DNA of 30,498 bases from JAHFLD01 sp964367145 (GCA_964367145.1 CAYIWJ010000009.1:1-30498); one strand, 5' to 3'; shown: positions 7,849-16,666, counted from the first letter of the stretch. Numbers and translations are program-made. The notes: a model not told the origin generated them from the letters alone.

Positions 7849-9098
7849 GATTTTTTTGCTTCAGTGTCTTTAATTCGTTTAAAAAGCAAGACGGCGACAA
7901 TGACGGCGATAAACTGGAAGATGATGCGCGCGCTGACCGCGCCCCAAAGGCCGTAGGTTGAGACGAGTGCCACGACGAGAACCAACTGGCTTAAACGAAT
8001 TGAGAGGTTGTAGATGTAGATTTCTTTTTTGCGCGCATGAGCCTGAAAGACCGTGTAGAGCAAACTAAACGGCAAAGCCAGTAAGATTAGCGTAAGCCAT
8101 TGCGAGTAGATTACCGAGTCTTTGTATTGCGCAAAAAAAGTAGAGAAAATCTTGGGAGCTAACAGCGCATAAAGCGCGGCACCCGAGATTACAACCACAA
8201 ATGCTTTCCCGATTTGACGCGGAAGGGTGCGCTTGGTTTCTTCGATGGAGCGGGCCGAAAATTTGGGAAGAGCCAGATCTGGAATAACCGAAAAGGCCTG
8301 TTGGATTTTTTTGATCGGAGCCATGGCGATTGAATAGATGGCGAGCGGGACAGCGCCTAAATAATGAAAGATGAGTACATTATCTAGATAGTTAACCAGA
8401 ACTCCGAGGAGTTGAATGACGCTTAAGTGCTTGCCATAAGCAAGCGTACTCTCGTTGCCTTTGATGTCGCTGGTTGGAAATTTTCTAAGCGTGAGACGGT
8501 AGAAAATAAGACGCATTACGATGTAGGGCAAGAAAAAGGCAAGGAGGAGGTAAATGACGCTACTTGTTTGATAGAGAGTGATAATTAAAACCACAGTCGA
8601 GACTAGGCGAGTGATGATTGAATACCTTGATTGGATATTGAATAACTTTTTACCGCGCAAAAATCCTTCGTAGAGATTCAAGGAATCCATGAAGGGCAAG
8701 ATAATTCCCATGATGGCGAAGGCAATCCCCAGTTCCAGATGTTGATGCGCAAATTGATAGACGCCTAATCCGATCCCTACGAGACCGCCAACAAGTCCCC
8801 AACGGATGCGAGTCGCGAGCGCTTTTTTGAAAATCCCATCTTCGCCTTTTGCGACTGCGGTTGAGAGCGCTAAATTCATATTTGGCAAAGTAGCGATACT
8901 TAAAATTCCAAAGACGGAGAGTATGTAGCGATAACTGCCGTAGGTTTCTTTGGGGATGGTGTTGGCGAAGACGACAGTGAGAATGGTGCTTGCCACGACC
9001 GAAACGACGTTATCGAGTCCCAGCCAAAAACCGCCGCGCATGATGTAACCCATATCGACGCCAAAAAGACGGCTTAAACGCGTAATCATTCGATTCAT
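7845..9098 (-). CDS. Polysaccharide flippase, Wzx/MATE-like (MVF superfamily)
   Basis: A 417-residue polytopic membrane protein with about twelve hydrophobic segments and few charged stretches. The N-terminal GLDNVVSVVASTILTVVFAN and the TYGSYRYILSVFGILSIATL region are typical of Polysacc_synt (Wzx/RfbX) proteins. Such proteins flip undecaprenyl-diphosphate-linked repeat units from the cytoplasmic to the outer leaflet. Its genomic partner is the Wzy-type polymerase/ligase two genes downstream. The stop of the gene before it overlaps this start by four bases (ATGA), and it overlaps the methyltransferase start in the same way. ATG at 9098 is used; an internal ATG at 9089 is an alternative. Confidence 0.87.
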   Translation of the reverse strand: MNRMITRLSRLFGVDMGYIMRGGFWLGLDNVVSVVASTILTVVFANTIPKETYGSYRYILSVFGILSIATLPNMNLALSTAVAKGEDGIFKKALATRIRWGLVGGLVGIGLGVYQFAHQHLELGIAFAIMGIILPFMDSLNLYEGFLRGKKLFNIQSRYSIITRLVSTVVLIITLYQTSSVIYLLLAFFLPYIVMRLIFYRLTLRKFPTSDIKGNESTLAYGKHLSVIQLLGVLVNYLDNVLIFHYLGAVPLAIYSIAMAPIKKIQQAFSVIPDLALPKFSARSIEETKRTLPRQIGKAFVVVISGAALYALLAPKIFSTFFAQYKDSVIYSQWLTLILLALPFSLLYTVFQAHARKKEIYIYNLSIRLSQLVLVVALVSTYGLWGAVSARIIFQFIAVIVAVLLFKRIKDTEAKKS

Positions 9099-10453
9099 AA
9101 GAGCTTCTTAATTTCCGCGATAACCCGATTACCCGCCTCGCCGTCGGTTACGCCGTACTGCTCCTTGATAGTAGCTCTGCGTTTTTCTTCGTCGAGCTTT
9201 GGATTTTTGAGATAGTCATAGACTTTAGCTACGAGTTCTTCGGGACTATTTACGAGCGGAATGCCACCAATGCGTTCAAAGCGCTTAAATAATTCAAGAT
9301 CATAGAACACTCGATAGGAATCGGTGATGGGTTTTACGGTGTAACCATCAAAAGCAACCCAAATTGATGGGCGATTGAATAAAATGGCTTCGCAACAAAA
9401 CGTGGAGCCGATACTTATCACAACATCGCTGTGATACAAGAGATTCGCAATGTGATCGCGGCTCATGGCTTCTTCGGCGCGTTCATAGTGAATACCCTTG
9501 ATCATCTCGGGATATTCCATGGGGTTGTCCCCTGGAGCGAAGCGGACGTAGAGTTGAGATGGATAGGCGCTATGCTCGACTGCTTTTTTTAAGATATCAA
9601 TAATCTCACCGTTTGGGGGATACATTTTTTTAATCTTACTGCCGTAGATGACAATTTTTTTCGCGGGATCTAGTCCGAGTCGTTTACAAAAAGCTTCGCG
9701 GGATTCGGGGATAAATTCTTTGAAATAAAAATCGTAGCGCACGGGTCCGGTAATCGCCATGTTTTTTTCCGGAACGCACTGGATGGTACTCGCGTCTTTT
9801 CTTTGAATATTGCTGAAGAGCGTCCAGAGACTTACTGGGCGGGGGTAGCTAAAATATCTAAATTCAAAGACATCAATGTTGCTGTCGGTGACGATGGTTT
9901 TCGCGCCCCACCTGCGAGCGGTATTAATGAAAGCGATGTCCTGACCTTCGGCGCCGGCACTGGCCATCACTACAAGTTGCGGACGATAACGCTTGAAGAG
10001 ACGCTTAGCGGCGGTATTCTGGCCAAAGATGTGTTCGATTGCACCCCAGACTTTGGGCGAGGTTCTAAGCACGCTTGGCAAGATCGCAAAAAATATTTTA
10101 CGAATCATTTTTTTAAACTCGGTGAAAGCTGTTTTTTGGGGAACATAGCGCTTAGTTCCAAGTTCATGAATTGCTCGCGAAGCCTTGAGGCGGGGGTGGT
10201 CAATATAAAGCGCTTTATCACGCCAATTGGAGAGGTGTTTTTCTCGTTCAGAGATTACGGCAAGCGGTTCGAAGTAGACGTTTTTTCCGGCAAATTCTTT
10301 TTGAAACTCCGCATTTTCACCGAAAGGAGAAATGATGACGAGCGAATGTCCTTCGGCTTTCAATTCTTTAAAAATACTAGTGCGCAAGATAAAGTTGATT
10401 CGCTCGCGGGTGGCGATAACAAAAAATATTGTTTTTTGAATGTGATTATCCAT
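9095..10453 (-). CDS. Orphan GT-B-like protein (possible glycosyl- or glycerophosphotransferase)
   Basis: A 452-residue soluble protein not placed in a named family. Two Rossmann-like halves are suggested. The N-terminal half begins TIFFVIATRERINFILRTSIFKEL and contains RPQLVVMASAGAEGQD. The C-terminal half has KKIVIYGSKIKKMYPPNGE and the donor-site-like DVVISIGSTFCCEAILFNRPSIWV, which resembles the GxS.xxEA pattern of UDP-GlcNAc 2-epimerase-like and CDP-glycerol glycerophosphotransferase-like proteins. It starts 5 bases after asnB and overlaps the flippase start by 4 bases, so it belongs to the same translational unit. A role as a cytoplasmic transferase building the repeat unit is an inference. 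Confidence 0.6.
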   Translation of the reverse strand: MDNHIQKTIFFVIATRERINFILRTSIFKELKAEGHSLVIISPFGENAEFQKEFAGKNVYFEPLAVISEREKHLSNWRDKALYIDHPRLKASRAIHELGTKRYVPQKTAFTEFKKMIRKIFFAILPSVLRTSPKVWGAIEHIFGQNTAAKRLFKRYRPQLVVMASAGAEGQDIAFINTARRWGAKTIVTDSNIDVFEFRYFSYPRPVSLWTLFSNIQRKDASTIQCVPEKNMAITGPVRYDFYFKEFIPESREAFCKRLGLDPAKKIVIYGSKIKKMYPPNGEIIDILKKAVEHSAYPSQLYVRFAPGDNPMEYPEMIKGIHYERAEEAMSRDHIANLLYHSDVVISIGSTFCCEAILFNRPSIWVAFDGYTVKPITDSYRVFYDLELFKRFERIGGIPLVNSPEELVAKVYDYLKNPKLDEEKRRATIKEQYGVTDGEAGNRVIAEIKKLL

Positions 10454-10458
10454 GGTTG

Positions 10459-12473
10459 TTATTTTTTATCGATAAACATTCGGTGCCAGAGTTCAATACT
10501 CGCCCATTGCCAGAGGTGAAAGGCATTTTTGGGACTCTCCTCTTTACAATAAACGGTGAAAGCTTTTAAAACCTCTTTTTGATCAAAGTATGGGCGAGCG
10601 GCGAAAGACTTTGAAGCAAAGATTTTATAGAGCCAATCTTTTAATTCGTGCTGAAACCAAGAGCGCATCGGATTCGGGAGGGATCGCTTTGGCGTTTCGG
10701 CGAGGTTCAGCGGAATAATTTTTTTGGCGGCTTCGCGCATGGCATAGCGCAGATGACCATTGTGGATTTTGGCTTCAACTGGAAGAGCGAAAGCGAATTC
10801 AACGAGATGATAATCAAGAAGCGGAACCCGAAGTTCTTTGCCGTAAGCCATAGATTCACGATCGACGCTGCGCAAGGCGCGTGGGAGTTTGGTAAACATG
10901 AGTTCGCGGTACTGCATGTTGTCTAGATAGGAGTCAAAAGGCTGTGGGAAAGTTGGTTGAGGAAAATCTTTGTTCAAAAAATTTTTATTGAGGGCTTTTT
11001 CGTGAGCAAAGCGACTGCCGTCGGCGGAAACGCCGCCACGGAAAGCGGCTTCAATCGTGTTGGCAAAAAATGGAAGCATGGCCTCCGGCTTCATGCCGCG
11101 AATGGAGACGATCTTCTGATATTCTTCCAGCATTTCTTTGGCGCCCCGAGTCTTGATAACATCAAGTAAAAAACTGCCGATGAAATAATCATAGCCGGCC
11201 ATCATCTCGTCCCCGCCGTGACCTTCAAGGGTTACCGTTGTTTTAGTTTTGCTTAGATCTTGATAGAGCTTGTGCCAAGCAAAGGTTGGCAGTCCGGGAT
11301 AGGGCTGTTCCTCGTGCCACATGATTTTGTCAGCAAGCGCGGGGATGTCGCGAGGTTTCAATTCGGAGATGATTGGCGCGGCCCAACCGAGGCGTGCGGC
11401 AAGTTCTTTAACCGCCGGAATTTCGGACTCATATTCTTTGCCTTCGTAGGTAAAATGAAAGAGATCAAAATTCTTCTGGCCTTTGGCGAGATCGTGCACG
11501 ACAGCTGTCAGCATTGAAGAATCCAAACCGCCCGAAACACTCAAGCCAACCGGCACATCGCTCCGCAGTTGAATTTTTACCGACTCTTTGAGCAGTTTTA
11601 AAAACTCTACCGGGGCGTCCTCAAGTTTTACTGGTTTAATGGATTTGATTCGCTCGGCTAGGTTCCAATATTGTCTGATGGATATTTTTCCGTTTTTTAN
11701 NNNNNNNNNNNNNNNNNNNNNNNNNNNNNNNNNNNNNNNNNNNNNNNNNNNNNNNNNNNNNNNNNNNNNNNNNNNNNNNNNNNNNNNNNNNNNNNNNNNT
11801 TGATTCGCTCGGCTAGGTTCCAATATTGTCTGATGGATATTTTTCCGTTTTTTACAGTAAGCGCGTGCCCGGGCATGAGTTGATTGATTCCGTCAAAAAA
11901 AGTTTCGGGGCTGTGGTCGTAAAATCCATAGACGAGATAGTCGTGAATAATCTGATCGTTTGCGCGCGCCGGAACGCCGCCTTTTAAGAGGGCTTTGATT
12001 TCGGAGGCAAAATAAAGGGCGTCTTTATGAACCGCATAATAGAAGGGCTTGACGCCCAAGTGATCTCGGGCGGCAAAAAGCGTTTGTTGCTTGGCGTCCC
12101 AAATGGCAAAGGCAAAAATGCCGTTCAATTTTTGAAGACATCCTTCGCCCCACTTTTCGTAGGCGCGCAAAAGAACTTCGGTATCGGAATCGCTTTTATA
12201 TTCGCCGCCAAGTTCACGTTTAAGTTCAAGATAATTATAAATCTCGCCGTTGAAAGTAATAACAAGATTTTTATCGCGGTTCCACATTGGCTGGTTTCCG
12301 CGCTCGCTTAAATCAATAATTGAAAGACGGCGATGACCAAGTCCAGCGTTTTTTTCCACCCAGACGCCCTCGCCGTTCGGACCGCGATGCGCAAGCGCCG
12401 CCGTCATTTTTTTGATGACTGATTCTTTAACGGGGGCTTTTTTTAGATTAACAATGCCGGTAATCCCGCACAT
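10459..12473 (-). CDS. asnB: Asparagine synthetase (glutamine-hydrolysing) AsnB-like amidotransferase, interrupted by an assembly gap
   Basis: The N-terminal part (12473 down to 11855) begins with MCGITGIV, where Cys2 is the glutamine-hydrolysing nucleophile. It then shows GHRRLSIIDLS, FNGEIYNY and SDSDTEVLLRAYEKWG. The C-terminal part (11699 down to 10459) has the PP-loop SVSGGLDSSM of the synthetase domain and GHGGDEMMAGY. The two parts are in different frames only because of 100 Ns plus a duplicated 55-base stretch. Removing 155 bases gives one 619-residue protein, the normal length. In surface sugar loci AsnB-like enzymes can amidate uronic acids (known for some Pseudomonas O-antigens), and two neighbouring dehydrogenases make that plausible. 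Ordinary asparagine synthesis is the alternative. It starts 4 bases after the stop of the preceding oxidoreductase gene. Confidence 0.9.
11645..11699. repeat. Left copy of 55-base duplicated contig end
   Basis: The 55 bases ending at 11699 are identical to 11800-11854. Both encode the same asnB residues (KNGKISIRQYWNLAERI), so this is one locus represented twice on either side of a scaffold gap, not a biological repeat. Confidence 0.95.
11700..11799. other. Assembly gap of 100 N
   Basis: Exactly 100 undetermined bases, the conventional placeholder for a scaffold gap of unknown length. The duplicated flanks imply the real gap is minus 55 bases, that is, an unmerged overlap. Confidence 0.99.
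11800..11854. repeat. Right copy of 55-base duplicated contig end
   Basis: Identical to 11645-11699. See that entry for the reasoning. Confidence 0.95.
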
Positions 12474-12477
12474 GGAT

Positions 12478-13482
12478 TTATTTTTTATAGAGAACTTTTT
12501 GACCGCCAGCCTCGGCGCTCTTGATAAGGGTCTCGATTATTTTTAACGCGCTCAACGCATCCTCGCCAGTCGCATAGGGCTTGACTTCGCCCTCTAAACA
12601 TCTAACTACGTGAGCGGCCAATGATTCAAAGAAACTTTTTTTGCTTGGCCCAATTCTCTGGGGGTCAAGCTCCAATTCCGGTGAGTCGCTAAAAACTCCA
12701 CCCGCAACTCGCGCCAAGCGGATGTCGTGCCCGAGAGCGTTTATGATATAGGCTCCGCGCGTGCCATAGATTTCCTGCGTAAAAGAATAATAGTGGTTTT
12801 TTTCCAAAGCCTGCAAAATGGCGCGCGCGCCCGAGGAAAACTCTAGCACGGCGTCAAGATTTATATCTTCACGATGTGTCGCTGAAAGACCTTTTTTAGG
12901 CCAGGCGGTGACCCAAATCGGATCGCCAAGCCACCAGCGAAGCAAATCAATAATGTGCGTCCCGTTGTTGCGGATGCCATTAACATAATTGCAACGCACC
13001 GATTGAATAGTGGCGATCTTTGATTTTATGGTTGAGGCGATGACTCGAAAATTCGGGTCAAAACGCCGAGTGTGATTAACAATTAAAGTAACGCTTTTTC
13101 TTTTGGCCAGAGCCACCATTTTTTCCGCATCAACCACCGTGGTCGCAAGCGGTTTCTCGCAAATAATTAAGCGAACCCCAGCCTTAACGCTGGTTTCAAA
13201 AAGCGCACGATGGGTTTCGTCGGGAGAGGCAATCGCGACCGCTTCGGGGCGATGTTCTTGGAAAAGTTTGTCAGCGCTTTCATAGATCGCCACCCCCGGA
13301 AAATATTTTTTGATAACACCGCGATTGTTGGCTTGCGGTTCGACAACGCCGATAACGCGAAGCTTTGGCTCCGCGAGATAAGCCGCAAGATGAGTGCGGA
13401 TCTCTTGAATCCTATTATCGGCATTGGCTAGGGCTCCAATTTTTCCTCCGCCGATCACGGCGATCGTGTGCTGGTTGCGCAT
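12478..13482 (-). CDS. Gfo/Idh/MocA-family oxidoreductase (first of two)
   Basis: A 334-residue NAD(P)-dependent sugar dehydrogenase-like protein. The Rossmann start is IAVIGGGKIGAL near residues 6-17. The catalytic-lysine motif CEKPLA is present, followed by NHTRRFDPNF and the second conserved region GTHIIDLLRWWLGD. The ATG at 13482 is preferred over one at 13515 because AAAGGA sits five bases upstream and the Rossmann fold then begins at the usual place. It shares the H.RRFDP and GTH.IDL.R..LGD signatures with the gene at 14181, so the two are paralogues. Known relatives oxidise C3 of UDP-amino-uronic acids (WbpB) or other sugars. The exact substrate is not visible. Confidence 0.88.
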   Translation of the reverse strand: MRNQHTIAVIGGGKIGALANADNRIQEIRTHLAAYLAEPKLRVIGVVEPQANNRGVIKKYFPGVAIYESADKLFQEHRPEAVAIASPDETHRALFETSVKAGVRLIICEKPLATTVVDAEKMVALAKRKSVTLIVNHTRRFDPNFRVIASTIKSKIATIQSVRCNYVNGIRNNGTHIIDLLRWWLGDPIWVTAWPKKGLSATHREDINLDAVLEFSSGARAILQALEKNHYYSFTQEIYGTRGAYIINALGHDIRLARVAGGVFSDSPELELDPQRIGPSKKSFFESLAAHVVRCLEGEVKPYATGEDALSALKIIETLIKSAEAGGQKVLYKK

Positions 13483-13487
13483 AAAAA

Positions 13488-13493
13488 TCCTTT
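13488..13493 (-). promoter_or_regulatory. Shine-Dalgarno AAAGGA that fixes the oxidoreductase start
   Basis: AAAGGA on the minus strand ends five bases before the ATG at 13482. It is notable because most genes of the window have no such element, and it decides between two in-frame ATGs. Confidence 0.6.
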
Positions 13494-13537
13494 GTTTGCA
13501 ACCATTTTTCATCACCCGAAGTTACTTTTTTCGTGGA

Positions 13538-14167
13538 TCAACTTCTTGGCTTTTGGGCTTCAATGACTGATTTTAGTTGGGGATATTTGGCGAATTCAGC
13601 TGCGTCTTTTTTGTAATACTTCTTATAATATTCCTCGCGTAAAATGGCCAACCGTACCGTGTCGTAGTAGCGACTGTTCCGATAGTTATCGTCGCGAAGA
13701 ATGCCTTCTTCTGTATAACCGGCTTTTAGGTAGGCGCCGCGCGCTCGCGGGTTGTCGGAGGTAAAGCCAAGCCAAATGCGATGGAGGTTTAAACGATCAA
13801 AGCCGTAAAAAGTTAGGAGCTTGGTTACTTCGGTGCCGACTCCCTTACTCCAAGAACTTTTATCGCCAATCAAAACACGAAATTCGGCGCGACAAACACG
13901 GGAATGAATATCATAGAGTCCAGCAAAACCGATCGGGTCGCCTTTTTTAGAACAGACCATGAAGACTGTATTTTTTTCGCTCTGAACGATGGCATGAATT
14001 GTGGCGGCAATTTGCTCCCGATTTTGCGGAGTCTGTCCGGTGAACATAAAATAGGTGACCTCCGGATCATTCATCCACTCGGCAAGCAGGATTATATCCG
14101 CTTCTTCCACGGGGCGGAGAAAGATATTTTTTGCCTCCAGAAATGGAACTGGTTTTGGTTTGATCAT
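13538..14167 (-). CDS. GNAT N-acetyltransferase, RimJ/RimL/PseH-like
   Basis: A 209-residue protein of the Acetyltransf_3 type. IFLRPVEEADIILLAEWMNDPEV is the standard opening. RVLIGDKSSWSKGVGTEVTKLLTFYGF is the acetyl-CoA binding region, with SKGVGTE in place of the common RGxGxG. DNPRARGAYLKAGYTEEGILRD is the C-terminal family motif. It sits between the two Gfo/Idh/MocA genes (13 bases after one stop, 55 bases before the next start), which suggests acetylation of an amino sugar made by a neighbouring aminotransferase, the role of PseH or SpsD in nonulosonate pathways. A protein N-terminal acetylase is possible but fits the context less well. Confidence 0.85.
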   Translation of the reverse strand: MIKPKPVPFLEAKNIFLRPVEEADIILLAEWMNDPEVTYFMFTGQTPQNREQIAATIHAIVQSEKNTVFMVCSKKGDPIGFAGLYDIHSRVCRAEFRVLIGDKSSWSKGVGTEVTKLLTFYGFDRLNLHRIWLGFTSDNPRARGAYLKAGYTEEGILRDDNYRNSRYYDTVRLAILREEYYKKYYKKDAAEFAKYPQLKSVIEAQKPRS

Positions 14168-14180
14168 ACCGATATTTTTC

Positions 14181-15251
14181 TTAGACCATTACTTTTTGCC
14201 CATCTAATTCGCCGCTACGTTTAAGCGCGGCCAAAATCTCTAAAGTCTTTAAGGCGTCTTCACCGGTGCTTCTAACTTCAGTTTTTCCATCCAGAACTTC
14301 AACTGCGTGGTTTGCCAAGCCTTTAAAAAAAACCTGATCGCGGGCGTGAAAGCGCTGTTGCTTGGTTAAATGAAGTTCGTTAAAACCGGCATAATCGCGA
14401 GATTCGGAGGCCGGAGTATATTCCACCACCCGACCCAAGTCGCGCACGAAGACCTCGCCTTTAGTGCCCAAAATGCGTAGCTCTAAAGTGCTGTAGTCTT
14501 TGACGTTAATGGATTGAATCACAACGCGACCGCCTTTTTTCAAACTCATAACACCATCAACGCACCAATCGCCGGGAACCGCGGTGTGAGCTTTCCGATT
14601 TTGAAAGGCGGAGACCCATTCAATATCGCCAAGGTAGAAGCGAACTAAATCAATAAGATGGGTGCCCATGTGATAGAGGCCGATGGCATAGACGGCGGTT
14701 ACCTGTTGAATTTCCCCCACGATTCCCTCTTGCACTTTCTTGGCCCACTCGCTCAAAAACGGATCAAAACGACGAATGTGGTTAATGACTAGTTTGGATC
14801 CGGCGAGCTTGCAGGCTTCAATCATTTCGCGACCTTCTTTAAAATCGTCTGAAATCGGTTTTTCGCAAATTATAATGGGAACTTTATGCTTGGCGGCCAG
14901 CATGACCATTGGATAATGAGCGCTGTGAAAAGCGGCGATTGAAACTATGTCGGGTTTCAAAACCTTAATCATCTCTTCGGCATTGGTGTAACCTTTGACG
15001 CCCGGAAACATTTTTTCGGCTTGTCTTAACTTTTCGGGGTCGAGATCGGCGACGCCGACGAGCTTGGTGCGCTCGTTATGAAAAAAGGCGCCGGTGTGCG
15101 TTGCAGGTTTGGGACGCTTGGGATCCAATTCCATCAACATACCAATGCGGCCACAACCGATAACGACCGCGCGATAAATTTTTGCGTTTTTTTTATCGCC
15201 GCCTGTTTTTACTTTGACAGTTTTAGTTTTGATATTTTTTGACTTAGCCAT
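14181..15251 (-). CDS. Gfo/Idh/MocA-family oxidoreductase (second of two)
   Basis: A 356-residue paralogue of the gene at 12478. The Rossmann motif VVIGCGRIGML comes after an unusual Lys/Thr-rich tail of about 25 residues. CEKPISDDF holds the catalytic lysine, and NHIRRFDPFL and MGTHLIDLVRFYLGD complete the signature. The basic tail could be natural or an over-called start, but there is no better ATG before the Rossmann fold. It lies downstream of the terminator at 15364-15402, so it probably needs its own promoter. I found no convincing one in the AT-rich spacer 15252-15363. Confidence 0.87.
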   Translation of the reverse strand: MAKSKNIKTKTVKVKTGGDKKNAKIYRAVVIGCGRIGMLMELDPKRPKPATHTGAFFHNERTKLVGVADLDPEKLRQAEKMFPGVKGYTNAEEMIKVLKPDIVSIAAFHSAHYPMVMLAAKHKVPIIICEKPISDDFKEGREMIEACKLAGSKLVINHIRRFDPFLSEWAKKVQEGIVGEIQQVTAVYAIGLYHMGTHLIDLVRFYLGDIEWVSAFQNRKAHTAVPGDWCVDGVMSLKKGGRVVIQSINVKDYSTLELRILGTKGEVFVRDLGRVVEYTPASESRDYAGFNELHLTKQQRFHARDQVFFKGLANHAVEVLDGKTEVRSTGEDALKTLEILAALKRSGELDGQKVMV

Positions 15252-15363
15252 AGTTGAATTATCTTGAAAAAATAACCACGCTTTTTAATACTAAAAACTT
15301 AGCCGTTTTTGTACTCTTTTAGAACTGATTTAGAAGCTGTTGAAGTTACGCGTCGCAGGGAGA

Positions 15364-15402
15364 TAAAAAAATCCCGTAAATATCTTGTGATATCTACGGG
15401 AT
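15364..15402 (-). terminator. Intrinsic terminator after the GT-B gene at 15409
   Basis: Arms of 14 bases (15389-15402 and 15371-15384) pair with one mismatch around a 4-base loop and are followed on the minus strand by a run of six to seven U. The hairpin begins seven bases after the TAA stop. Confidence 0.93.
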
Positions 15403-15408
15403 CGGTGC

Positions 15409-16545
15409 TTACGCCAACAATGAGACAATGCAGTCAGCAACCTTAGTGGTTGCGTTGGTCGGTAAGTTGACTTGCGCCAGTCGAGACATTGCAAGTTCCA
15501 GATTGACGACGCCGGTTGCGACATCCAATAATAAATTCCGCAAGTCACCTTCTTCGTAAAGCGCGCGAACTACACCCAGGGTGTTGGCGATCTGCGGATC
15601 GGGACGATTCAGACTTGGCATATAACTAACTGGGAAGACTCCGAGAAAAGCCGCGGTCTGAAGCATGATGGTTGTGGTACCAACCATCACATCCGAGGCG
15701 CAGATAATCTGATTGCCATCCCGATGCTCAGAACCCACAACAAGCGTCCCCGGAAAGAGTTCCCGCGCGAACTCGATGAAGGGCTCCGGATCTCTTCCGG
15801 GCTTGATGCGAATGATTGCCCGAACATCCCGAGCCGCGTTCGCCTCGCAAACGGAGCGGAGAAACTCCTGAACCACGTCGGATTCTTCGAACCCCATGTA
15901 GCGCGGATCATCGTGCGGAATGTCCACTTCGCCCGGCTTCACATTCATGGTGACGGCGTAGGTAAAGAGTAGTGCCGCCTCCGGAATCTTGAACTTTTCA
16001 CGAAATTCGCGGCGTGCTTCCTTCTTTTTACCGCGAAGCACCGTCAACTGATCGTTGGTCGGAACTCCGGTCACCACCACTCGGTCTGCCAAAAATCCAG
16101 CTTCAATCATTCTTGCTTTGGAGATTTCGTCAAAAACCATAAACTTATCAACCATTTTATAGAGTTCAAAATCTCGCTTTGCGTAGTTTTCCAAGTAGAG
16201 ATGGGGCCAGGCCTCAATAATGCAGGCGGTGTTAATTCCCGTCGCCGTGGCTACTCCAAGGGCTAGCTTCTCCGAGGAATTCCCATCGGGAGTCGCGATC
16301 CCAACCAGAACCAAGTCCGGATTCTCTATCGTCAAACACGTGAACATTGAAGACTGTGTGAGCGTGGTCTGACCGTAGTTATTCGGGCTCTTTGGATTAA
16401 ACCCAGCTCCAGAAAAAACTTTGTAGCCCGGCGTATCAACGACCCCAAAGGTTACAACTTCATACCCCCGCCGAATAAGTTCTTGAAGCGCTGGAACCAT
16501 GGCTTGAGCACTGCCCATGTCGTGATTTGTGGCAAAGACTTTCAA
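15409..16545 (-). CDS. GT-B-like HDxG protein (first paralogue)
   Basis: A 378-residue soluble protein that I cannot place in a named family. It starts MKVFATNHDMGSAQAMVPAL, then NPDLVLVGIATP, VVVTGVPTNDQ at the domain boundary, and the C-terminal donor-site-like CASDVMVGTTTIMLQTAAFLG. The protein at 21647 matches it in all these places (HDAGG, HPDLILTG, IITGNPHF, IIIGMTSMALFEAALGG), so the two are paralogues. The fold resembles UDP-GlcNAc 2-epimerase/PseG-like and transferase GT-Bs. The start codon is TTG at 16545, supported by a strong AAAGGAGG. It has its own candidate promoter and terminator and a higher G+C content than its neighbours. Sugar hydrolase (SpsG/PseG analogue) or glycosyltransferase are both possible. 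Confidence 0.7.
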   Translation of the reverse strand: MKVFATNHDMGSAQAMVPALQELIRRGYEVVTFGVVDTPGYKVFSGAGFNPKSPNNYGQTTLTQSSMFTCLTIENPDLVLVGIATPDGNSSEKLALGVATATGINTACIIEAWPHLYLENYAKRDFELYKMVDKFMVFDEISKARMIEAGFLADRVVVTGVPTNDQLTVLRGKKKEARREFREKFKIPEAALLFTYAVTMNVKPGEVDIPHDDPRYMGFEESDVVQEFLRSVCEANAARDVRAIIRIKPGRDPEPFIEFARELFPGTLVVGSEHRDGNQIICASDVMVGTTTIMLQTAAFLGVFPVSYMPSLNRPDPQIANTLGVVRALYEEGDLRNLLLDVATGVVNLELAMSRLAQVNLPTNATTKVADCIVSLLA

Positions 16546-16549
16546 TCGT

Positions 16550-16557
16550 CCTCCTTT
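16550..16557 (-). promoter_or_regulatory. Strong Shine-Dalgarno AAAGGAGG with TTG start
   Basis: AAAGGAGG on the minus strand ends four bases before the TTG at 16545. It justifies reading TTG as the initiator, since no ATG lies near the conserved N-terminus. Confidence 0.85.
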
Positions 16558-16623
16558 CCGGAGTTTGTCTAATTTTAAAGAGCCGTCGCCCGAGAATCAC
16601 CTGATTCCCAAGATTTGATTTAA

Positions 16624-16650
16624 ATTATCACCACCTGTCTTTTTAGTCAA
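16624..16650 (-). promoter_or_regulatory. Candidate promoter of the GT-B gene at 15409
   Basis: On the minus strand TTGACT (16650-16645) and GATAAT (16629-16624) each match consensus at five of six positions, with 15 bases between them. The predicted leader is about 70 bases and contains a small GAATCA/TGATTC hairpin (16594-16607). The short spacing lowers confidence, but the element lies where an independent unit would need it. Confidence 0.45.
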
Positions 16651-16666
16651 ATGCCGCTGCTTTATT

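Noticed and set aside
9803..10519. Long plus-strand open frame of 238 codons
   Set aside because: It lies fully antisense to the GT-B-like gene and the end of asnB, has no family features, and its composition is that of a complementary reading of a real gene.
11645..11854. Direct repeat that could suggest a transposon target duplication or slipped-strand phase variation in asnB
   Set aside because: The spacer is exactly 100 N and the flanks are one overlapping contig end, so an assembly cause explains it fully.
16594..16607. GAATCA/TGATTC inverted repeat in the leader of the GT-B gene
   Set aside because: Six base pairs with a 2-base centre and no U-run; too short to claim as a terminator or operator alone.
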